In this document: positions 56,331-64,000 of the stretch, one piece after another
How positions within the stretch are numbered: the first letter of the stretch is position 1
How the letters are laid out: each line of letters opens with the position of its first letter
Assembly (NCBI GenBank): GCA_024803745.1
Contig: JANJXV010000013.1
Location: forward strand, 56,644,102-56,708,101
Direction: 5' to 3'
Source: Megascapheus bottae
Lineage: Eukaryota; Chordata; Mammalia; Rodentia; Geomyidae
DNA: 64,000 nucleotides
Program-made: the position numbers and the translations under genes
Notes under the pieces: model-generated
Database searches by the model: none
Seen by the model: the letters and a program-made list of their open reading frames with translations, nothing else
What the model was told of the DNA's origin: nothing

Positions 56331-56665
56331 GCTCCACCATCTATCCATTATCAACCTTCATCCATTTGTTGTCTGTCTGTCCATCTGTCTGACATCCATC
56401 TATCCACCCATCCCCTCTTTTCATCTGTCCATGTGTCCATCTATCCATCCACACATCCATTTACCCATCCATACATCCTTATCCATCCCCCCTTTCATCT
56501 GTCCACCTGTCCATCCATCCACACATTCACTTACCCTTCTGTCCATTTGTCCGCATTCCATGTGCATGTCCTCCTGTCCATCCATCCATCACACCCATCC
56601 CACCCTCCCAGCCAACCTGTCCATTCATCAGAACATCGACCTATCCATCCATTTCTATGCCATAT
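56331..56665 (+). repeat. Degenerate (TCCA/CATC)n tract
   Basis: About 335 bases of CCATCTAT/CCATCCAT-type units. The two overlapping open frames read Ser/Thr/His/Pro-rich and are repeat artefacts. Confidence 0.92.
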
Positions 56666-56894
56666 ACAGAAAAAAAAAGGCCTGGAATACTGTTCCCTTC
56701 ATGGTGACAAATGGATCTTTCGGGAGTCATAAAGGGCATACTTCGGCGGCTTCATTTTGGAACTTTCTATTATCTAGTCATACAAATAGAGCGATGGTCT
56801 GTCTGTCAGAGAGTTCGGGCCTCGTCCCTTCCCTTTCTGTTAGGCTCTGTACTGAAGCCTATTCATAGCACCTTCGCGAGCTATTTCCGGCTGC

Positions 56895-57010
56895 TCCTCC
56901 TTCAAAGGTCTCCCCTGACCACCCTGACTCCTCCGGGCACAGTGCCCTCCTCTACCCCGGCACAGAAATTACCCTGGTCTGTAATTAGATGGTGTATTTT
57001 TGACCAGGGG
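56895..57010. mobile_element. L2-like fragment
   Basis: 'ctcccctgaccaccctgac' and 'gtctgtaattagatggtgta' match the general wording of the L2 3' end. Confidence 0.45.
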
Positions 57011-58135
57011 CAGCTCCGTGATGCCTGGAGCTCTGTCCTGTCCCTGCGGTATGTCCAGCATTGTCTCATGGCCCCGTGGTACCTCCAGAATTGTCTCGTG
57101 TCTACACTACGGCAGGGGCTTACGAGGGTGCTGGCCAGAAGGAGCCCAGGCAGGCTCACGCTGGGTGCTCGGAGCAGATCCTTTGGTTTCCTGTGGCATT
57201 TGGCAGTGGGCGTGGTAGACAGGCTCCCAGCAGAGCCCACAATGGTGCCTGTGAGAGGGCAGGGAGGCAGGCACTTCTACGTGCCACGTGCCAGGCACGG
57301 GGCCAGGTACACAGCAGAGAGGTTCAGGTGATGCCAGACCCAAGCTCATGGGGCAGCCCTGCCTCCTTGCAGACTCCAGGGCCTTCAGTGGCCTGAACTG
57401 GGGCTGCCTGCCGTAGCCCTGCTTCCCACTCTGAGGGCACAGGAAACGGGGCTGGAGGGGCATGAAGGCACATGAGAAGATGGAAACGAGTTCTAGGGCC
57501 AGGTGGCCTTAGGCAGACGAGCCAGGGAAGGCAAAGTGACCTGGTTGAGGCACTGTGGGGGGGGGCAGGAGGAAGGTGAGGGCTGGGGTACCCTGAGATG
57601 ACGGTGGGGGATTAGGGAGGGGTGCTGTGGCAGAGCTGCCCACGGCCCACACTGGCTCTTCCTGCTATGCCCAGGGCCTGGGTGCCAGCCTCCATCCTGG
57701 CCAAGACTGCTCGGAAGCCCTGTCTGCTCACATCATAAGGCCTATGTGCTCTGGGCGGGCCCTGGCCAGGCCCAGCTGAGCTGCCTTCTGGGCTCCGAGT
57801 TTGGGATTCTCCCTACCCCGGGCCACAGGATGGAAGGGGGGTTTATGGGGAAGGCAACAGAGAGTGGCGGAGAGGGGAGGCCACCATGGCTGCCAGCCCC
57901 AGCCCCCCTCGGTGGGCCAGGAGTGGCTGGGCAGGGGAGGTGGGCCATGGGGAGATTGTGATGGAAGGGTGGGGTGGGTGGGAAGGTTTAGGAGAGCTCT
58001 GTAAGTGGGGAGCGGTGGGGGACAGGCTGGGAAGCAGCCTGAGGATGTGGTGAACGGGGCGGGAGGGCGTCCAGAGCCTGGTGGGCTGTGCGCCCCTGGG
58101 ATGGATCCGGTTCACTGCGCCGGAGGGCCGAGGAG
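57011..58135. other. Intronic unique sequence, no gene found
   Basis: GC-rich, with no recognised repeat or exon. Confidence 0.5.
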
Positions 58136-58139
58136 AGCC

Positions 58140-58560
58140 CCGAGCTGCAGAGAGATTTATTAGTGAAGCAGAATCGTATTTTTCAGGCAGGACGGTTTGT
58201 ACAGTTGCTCGTGACGTTGCCTTGGCCCCCGGCCCGGAGGGGAGCGGGGTCTGGCCACGTACGAGGCCCACGTAGCTGGCGGGCGCAGGGCGTCCACTGA
58301 GCGGGGTGTCCCCTCCTGTCCTCGTCTGGGTTTGAACATCGAAGCCAGGGCTTTTCCTAGGGAGTTAAAGTAGCACACGCACGCACGTCGGTGGAGACTC
58401 GGCCCAGGCTGTGCGTGGGGTGAGGCCGCCGCCCCTGCCCCCTGGCAGGAGTCACAGCGCTGTCACACTCCATGAAATACGTTGCCCTAAACGCATTCTA
58501 ATAATGAACCCGCATTTCCTTCCTCGAGAGGACCATCAGCAGGCTTCCGAGTGGGCTTAG
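58140..58560. promoter_or_regulatory. Candidate conserved non-coding element(s)
   Basis: Two AT-mixed patches lie in CpG-rich surroundings: 58150-58215 ('gagatttattagtgaagc', 'tttgtacagttgctcgtg') and 58455-58525 ('ccatgaaatacgttgcc', 'cattctaataatgaaccc'). The CpG density between them is notable for an intron. No coding exon was found. Confidence 0.35.
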
Positions 58561-59184
58561 AAAGGGCTCTCTTCACTTCATCTGGTGACAAGGAGCCGGG
58601 GTCACAGCAAGTCTGAGCTCCAGTCCGGGGGGCCCCACTCTGGGGTCCCAGGCCTGGCTTGGCCACCCCCACCAAGTTCTAGAGTCTGCGGCATTGGCAG
58701 GCCTCGGGACCCAAGGGGTCTATATCCACAGACAGAAGGCCGGTCTGGTGAGCCAGGCACCGTGATGAACTGGAGGTCGAGACATGGGAAGAGGAGAAGC
58801 CAGGACTGGGGGCCATCTTTCCAGACTTGCCGCCTTCTTCCTGTGGGCTCAGGGAGCCCTCCTCTCCCCGCATGGCCCGCCGCAGCCTGCTGGGTGGTGA
58901 CTCTCGGGAGTGAGGAGAGAGCCCTTCGCTCCCCTGGCAGGCTCTGTGCAAGATGAAGGTGATGGGTGCAGACCAGGTGACATGTACACCCTTGTCAGGG
59001 GCCTCGACAGCCAGCTGGGCTCAGCACAGTTGCCTTGCAAGTCTGTCCAACCTTCACCAGAGCGTCATGGCATTTTTCTCTTCTCCTCCTCATCTTCCTT
59101 CTCCTCTTCCTGCTCCCTTCCTCTCCCCTCTGTTCTGGTACTGAGACTTGAGGTCAGAAGCTGGATGCTTAATAACCTTGCCTG

Positions 59185-59219
59185 GGTATTTATTTATTTA
59201 TATATTTTATTTATTTATT
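59185..59219 (+). repeat. (TTTA)n run at SINE tail
   Basis: 'tatttatttatttatatattttatttatttatttg' in short repeats, forming the A-rich tail (minus strand) of the adjacent SINE. Confidence 0.85.
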
Positions 59220-59446
59220 TGTCAGTTGTGGGACTTGAACTCTGGGCCTGGGCGCGGTCCCTGAACTCTTCAACTCAAGGCTACCACCCTACCCCTTAAG
59301 CCACAGCCCCACTTCCGGTTTTCTGGTGGTTAATTGGAGATAAGGGGCTCACGTTCTTTAGTGCCCGGGCTGGCTTTGAACCTGGATCCTCAGATCTCAG
59401 CCTCCTGAGTGGATAGAATTACCGGTGTGAGTCACCATATCCGGCT
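59220..59446 (-). mobile_element. 7SL-like/Geo composite SINE (minus)
   Basis: All blocks are present: 'gggacttgaactctgggcc', 'ggtggttaattggagataag', 'cagcctcctgagtggatag' and 'accggtgtgagtcacc'. Confidence 0.87.
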
Positions 59447-59449
59447 TTC

Positions 59450-59625
59450 CCTTACGCTTTTTTGTTCAAGGTTGGAGCTCTGTCCCTTGAACTCCACTTG
59501 TCACTTTTTGGTGACTCTCTGGAGATAAGAATCTCACACGCTTTCCTGTCCAGGTTAGCTTCAAACTGTGATCCTTGGATCTCAGCCTTCTGAGAAAGTA
59601 GGATGACAGGTGTAAGTAACCCAGC
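59450..59625 (-). mobile_element. Second, truncated composite SINE (minus)
   Basis: 'ttcaaggttggagctctgtc', 'ctggagataagaatctcacac' and 'cagccttctgagaaagtagg' form a diverged copy missing the outer tail, directly abutting the previous SINE. Confidence 0.75.
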
Positions 59626-60243
59626 CAGCAATCCAGGTGGCATTGTGACATTTTAACCTGATAGTAGGGTTCAGAGTTCACAGGCCAGCAGGGAGAGAAG
59701 CAGAGACAGTCCTGAGGATGGTGGTGACCAAGCCAGCTGTCCTGCCTCGAGCTCAGGTACCGGCCACCTCGCTCCCAGTCCAGGCTTGCTCCCCTAGACT
59801 GAGTCCACCAGAAGCCATTTACCCTGTGCCCCTGCAATCACATGGTGTCCACAAATCAATGCCACCGTCCGTCCCTGTCTTGTGCCTGAGCCCCAGGCCC
59901 CACGCCACATAGAATATGTTGTAACATACCCAATATAGGAAATGCCCTGTTGACAAACCAGAAAGCATTCTGACGTTGACTGGAGAGAAAACAAAGATGG
60001 CGCCCTCCTTCCAGCATCCAGATAGAATCCACAGGCATACCCGTGACTCGTGCCTCAGTTTCCCTTTGACAGAATGATATCATGGCTGGTGCCGGGTGAC
60101 CTGTCGTCACTGAACGCTGGCTGTCGATCTAGTTAGTGGTACCTTGGAGTCTCGCCTTCTCTCCTGACTTCTGACTGGCCACTGGCTTTGTGGAGGGTTG
60201 GTGACCCCAGCACTTCTATCCTGGATGCAGAAGGAGCTCTGAG

Positions 60244-60534
60244 GACCTTCTCCAACTGGAACCTTCTCCATCTGGAGCCTTCTCCATCCAGACCATTTCC
60301 ATCCAGAACCTTCTCCGTCTGGAACCTTCTCCATCTGGAGCCTTCTCCATCCAGACCATTTCCATCCAGAACCTTCTCCATCTGGAACCTTCTCCATCTG
60401 GAACCTTCTCCATCCTGAGCCTTTTCCATCCAGACTTTCTCCATGCAGACCCTCTCCATTCAGGACCTGCTTCACCTGGAACCTTCTGGACAGTTTCTAC
60501 CCTGGAACGTCTCCATCAGAACCATCTCCAAACT
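60244..60534 (+). repeat. 15-16 bp minisatellite, about 18 units
   Basis: Units alternate between 'aaccttctccatctgg', 'agccttctccatccag' and 'accatttccatccag'. A 63-bp higher-order block (four units) is repeated once. Minus-strand frames across it are open and Glu/Lys/Trp/Gly-rich, a consequence of the unit. Confidence 0.95.
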
Positions 60535-61389
60535 GGGCTGCATCGGCTGCTGCTGTGGCTGTGCCATCTTTCCCTGAGACCCTGCCTAGCCTTTGAGGGC
60601 CTTGCTTAGGGCTTAGCCTGCACGTGAACTACCCACCGGTAGCTGGAGTGGGGCCTCTGCACACTCGACACACGATGGCCATGCTGTCCACAGAGAGAAC
60701 TCTAGGCCTGTGGGCGAGGGAGGAGAGCTGCTGGAAGCAGGGTCGGGCGTGTGGCAGGGAGGGGAGGAGAGCTGGGCGACTCTAGGAGCTCTCAGGCAAG
60801 TCTGGGCAGGTAGCAGCCTCGGGCATTCAGGGGGCAGGCTGGGGCGGGCGGACTGGGGTGCATGGGCAGGGGTGGGTGGCAGGAAGGGGTCTAGAGCGCG
60901 ACGGAGGCCTGGGCTTACGTCCTCGGGTCCTGGAGGGATGAGGGTCCTCAGGGAAAAGCCTGCGAGGGACTGTGTCCCAGGCTCGTGTTCCTGGGTGCCG
61001 TCCATCCCATGTCCACACACGCACGCGCACACACATACACACACACTCACACGGCCATCCACTCCTTCGCCTCCATATCCATCTGTAAGAGCATGCGATT
61101 ACACCAGGACAGCTTGGCCACCACCACAGCACTCCTGGCTCCTTCCATTCAGATGCCACCTGCCCCGGGGCCTTTGCTCTGCCACCCCTCTTACCTGAAC
61201 TCCTACTTCCTCCTCTGCCAGGTAACCAGTTAGATTTCACCTGTCGCTGGTCCTGTGACTCTGCGGTGGCCGGAGGGACCCGCTCCACTCCTGCCCTGCT
61301 GGCCCCAGGTTCCTTCCCCTGCCCCCAGTGAGAGAACTCGAACAAGCAAGCGCACAACTCAAGCGCCCTGTGCCTGCCACAGAGGCGAG

Positions 61390-61720
61390 GGTTCAGACAA
61401 CTCCATCAATTTATAGACAATTCTCCCTCCGACGATCAAGTTACACTTTTCCCCATAACAAGTTCATTTTCTTGTCAAAAATATACAGTGTTCGCATTTG
61501 TCTCGCTTACAAGTGTAATTAATATCCAGACCCTAAGCAAGAGCTTCATTCGATACCTGCAAGGATCAGAAAGCATTTCAAGCTGTTGTTTACCGGGGAG
61601 CAGGGAAGATTCGTTCTGTTTGCAATTATGTTAATGAGGAAATAGAGTGGTACTTTTTTTTTCTTAAGAGAACCTGCCATAATTTTGCCATGGCTCAGGG
61701 ATTAGGCTAAAACAGCCCAC
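61390..61720. promoter_or_regulatory. Candidate conserved non-coding element (strongest in the intron)
   Basis: About 330 bases of repeat-free AT-rich sequence inside GC-rich intron. It includes 'catcaatttatagacaattc', 'cccataacaagttcattttc', 'cttacaagtgtaattaatatcc', 'tttgcaattatgttaatgag' and 'cctgccataattttgccatgg'. Many homeodomain, POU and SOX-like words occur and there is no coding frame. Confidence 0.5.
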
Positions 61721-61803
61721 TGCCCCCTGCAAAACTGTCCACCCGCTCTCAAGGTGACCCTAAGGAGAGAGCCTTGCCTGGGGGAGTGTCTGGAATTGGG
61801 CTT

Positions 61804-62112
61804 CCTGGGGAGGGTTGTGGTGGGGGCAGTGGGGGTGGGGGTGGAGGGGCGGGTGGTGGGGGTAGGGGTGGGGTGGAGGGGCGGGTGGTGGGGGTAGGGG
61901 TGGGGTGGAGGGGCGGGTGGTGGGGTAGTGGGGGTAGGGTGGAGGGGCGGGGACTAAGGGTAGTGGGGGTGGGGGTGGAAGGGTGTGGGAGGGGTGGGTG
62001 GTAGGGGTAGTGAGGGTGGGGTGGAGGGGTGGGTGGGGGGGTAATGGTTGGTGGGGATGGGGGTGGAGGGGTGGGGGAAGGGGCGGGTGGTGGGGTGGGG
62101 GTACAGGGGCAG
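61804..62112 (+). repeat. G-rich minisatellite (32-bp units), G-quadruplex-prone
   Basis: Units 'gtggaggggcgggtgg' plus 'tgggggtaggggtggg' recur at 61841, 61873 and 61905, then degenerate to 62112. Nearly every base on the + strand is G or T, with runs of 3-6 G. Confidence 0.93.
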
Positions 62113-63640
62113 GGGCCTCCCAGAGCTGGGTGCTGGACAGGTCTGGGATGGGCGTGAGCCTTCTCTAGTCCCCTCTGCTCCTGAGCTGCTGGCGGTGACC
62201 AGGCGGTGACCAGGCAGGGGTGGCAGGGACACTGCGACAGGGCAGGCATTCCTTTGGCAGCCTAAACAGCAGATTCCAAGATGGCTCCTGCTGTGTGTCA
62301 GAGCACTGCAGCCAGGCGAAGGGCAGGGAGGCCCCGCCCAGCGGGGCTGTGTGGGAGGGGAGGCCCGGCTGGCTGGGAGGGAGGGAGGGCTGCCTCCACC
62401 TGCCTTCCGCCTGGTGTCTTCAACGTGTCCCCTACCCCTGTGGGTTCCGCTGACTTCCTTCCCTGGAGACAGTGCCAAAGGCCACTCTCACTTGGAGGAG
62501 AGCTCAGCATGGACAAAGGCCCTGGGGTATGAGAGGAGCCAGCACAGAGGAGAGAAGGAGCCCTGGGAAGTGGAGGAAGGAGCCTAGCCAAGTGGTGGAG
62601 GCAGACCAGGAGGGGGCAGGCGCCCTGGGGAAGGCCTGCAGGACCCTGGAGAGAGAGGGTCCTCTGCCTGCGTGGACGGCTGTGCCGGGAAGGAGGCCTC
62701 CACAACCCAGGAGCCTCAGCAAAGGTGGTCTGCAGCGGGCCAGCCGGGCCTCCCGCCTCCCGGGCCGTAGTGGGCACGGTGCAGAGAGAGGGCCCATTCA
62801 TGGCCTGACCGCTGCGGTCTGCAGGCACGTTAGGGCCCGTCCCTGGCTGGCTGTCTCCGGGGCGGGGGGGGGTGGGGGCCGGCAGCCCCCTCCCCAGACT
62901 GCCCCCGGCTGCCTTCCCCGGGCTGTGGCTGAGCCTCGTAAATCCCTGGATGCTGGAGAGGGCCCAGGTGAGGCGGGAACAATGTGCCATTGTGCCCTGT
63001 GGGGACCTCTGCCACCTCTTGCCACCAGCCCCTGTGCTGTAAAATCTCTCCCCACCGATCCAATTTCGCCTCTCGGGCCCTGGGGGGGCCGGGCCGGGCG
63101 GCGGGCTCCACACAGAAACCATTTATGGCAGGATAAAGGCAGCCTTCATCCGCACCCACGGCCAACGTTTCCTCCCCCACATCTGTCAGGTGGTGTGGGC
63201 CGCAGGCACAGAAATGGGGGCTTGTGTGGGGGCCCCTGGCATCCGCAGTAGGGAGCAGGGCCTCCAGTCCCCGGCTTCCTGGGCCTCCTGCCTGTGACTC
63301 CACCCGGGCGGGCCGGGCATGGGCGTTTGCCATGGCGAGGCTCAGGGTCTGCGGGGCACCCGGCTGGTAGTGGGCGAGGGGGGGGCATCTCCAGGCCTAG
63401 CCAGGGGTGGGGGGTTCCCTGAGGGGGGGAAGGGAGGGCTGGGGGGTCAGGGGCTCCCTGCTGCCTCGCTGTTTCAGGTCCAGGCAATGGGATGGCCTTG
63501 GCCTTGGCTGGCCAGTGGCTAGAGCAGACTCCTCTCTATTACTCCCGGGAGATGCGGGCAGGGGCCCGACCAGGCCCTGCCGGCTTCCAGAAAACCCAGG
63601 ACGACGAAGCCATCACCTGTACCCAGACACACCTTCTCGT
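62113..63640. other. Intronic unique sequence, no gene found
   Basis: GC-rich with G-runs (62862-62872, 63379-63390). Open frames up to 274 codons on the minus strand lack recognisable domains and are attributed to base composition. Confidence 0.5.
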
Positions 63641-63644
63641 GTCT

Positions 63645-63845
63645 TTTAAAACTCCCTGCCAGAACTAGGGTTTGAACTCAGGGCCTGGGTGCTGTCCATT
63701 AGCTTTTCCCTTTCTAGGCTGGAGCTCTTACCTTGAGCCGCATTCCTACTTCCAGCTTCTCAGCGGCTCACGGGAGGTAAGAATCTCACAGACTTTCCGA
63801 CCCAGGCTTTGAACTTCAATCCTGAGCAGCTGGGAGCACAGCAGT
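63645..63845 (-). mobile_element. 7SL-like/Geo composite SINE (minus)
   Basis: 'agggtttgaactcagggcctgg' in parts, 'gaggtaagaatctcacagac' and 'caatcctgagcagctgggagc' occur in order; diverged copy. Confidence 0.72.
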
Positions 63846-64000
63846 GAGTCAGGGCCCTGGTGGTGTCCTGTCACTGTGCGCTGGGGAAACCGTGGCTTTG
63901 GAGTCAATCCCTAGAGGCCACCACAGGCCACCAGGGTGGAAAAAACATCCAGGAAAGCCCATACCACAATGCCTACCACCCTTGGCTAAAAAATTACCAA

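Larger units (their letters stand above)
32852..64000 (-). other. KCNQ1: Last intron of KCNQ1 (partial)
   Basis: All DNA to the right of the acceptor at 32852 should be intron 15, which is about 70 kb in human. I looked for the short preceding exon (encoding RGSNTIGARLNRVEDK in human) on the minus strand and did not find it, so it probably lies past 64,000. The imprinting centre KvDMR1 and the KCNQ1OT1 start site are in an earlier intron and are not expected here. Confidence 0.8.

Noticed and set aside
56196..56868. Frames of about 180 codons rich in Ser/His/Pro
   Set aside because: They lie over the degenerate TCCA tract; repeat artefact.
60107..60475. 122-codon minus-strand frame with MEKVPDGEGS-like repeats
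   Set aside because: It is generated by the 15-16 bp minisatellite; two overlapping frames give equivalent repeats, and there are no initiation or splicing signals.
62298..63122. 274-codon minus-strand frame
   Set aside because: GC-rich intron with no recognisable domain; overlapping frames of similar length exist on the opposite strand.
32900..64000. Search for the preceding KCNQ1 exon (human exon 15) and for KvDMR1/KCNQ1OT1
   Set aside because: No minus-strand match to the RGSNTIGARLNRVEDK-type exon was seen, and no imprinting-centre-like CpG island with tandem repeats. Both should lie past the right edge.

Overview
This is a vertebrate, almost certainly rodent, genomic window. It covers part of the imprinted CDKN1C/KCNQ1 domain (human 11p15.5, mouse distal chromosome 7). 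Two protein-coding genes can be supported. CDKN1C (p57KIP2) lies complete on the + strand near the left end. The last exon of KCNQ1 (Kv7.1) lies on the - strand at about 31.7-32.9 kb. The convergent order, with roughly 27 kb between the two 3' ends, matches the known mammalian arrangement. The SINEs point to the host. Several copies are a dimer of an ID/tRNA-Ala-like left half and a second half matching the description of the IDL-Geo family, which is reported only from Geomyoidea (kangaroo rats, pocket mice, pocket gophers). The species assignment is an inference from repeats recalled by eye.

Layout. 1-0.64 kb: upstream flank. 0.65-3.64 kb: CpG island with the CDKN1C promoter (GC boxes, three CCAAT boxes, octamer-like site, TATA box), an untranslated first exon, two coding exons and a 3' UTR intron. 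4.26 kb: CDKN1C poly(A) signal. 4.3-31.7 kb: intergenic, with SINEs concentrated at 6.9-15.1, 18-22 and 26-28.5 kb, and two further CpG-rich segments (15.9-16.6 and 22.7-23.6 kb) that look like regulatory DNA. 31.74-32.85 kb: KCNQ1 terminal exon. 32.85-64 kb: upstream of that exon on the - strand, which should be the long last intron of KCNQ1. It holds SINEs, L1/L2/MIR relics, several satellite-like tracts, and islands of non-repetitive AT-rich sequence that look like conserved enhancers.

Function. CDKN1C encodes a CDK inhibitor and growth suppressor, maternally expressed in mammals. KCNQ1 encodes the pore subunit of the IKs potassium channel. The two share an imprinting domain controlled from KvDMR1/KCNQ1OT1, which lies deeper in KCNQ1 and outside this window. 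Nothing here is a prokaryotic-style system, and I found no evidence for a wholly new gene. The most interesting material is the non-coding CpG-rich and AT-rich islands, the CDKN1C repeat domain, and the unusual tandem repeats.
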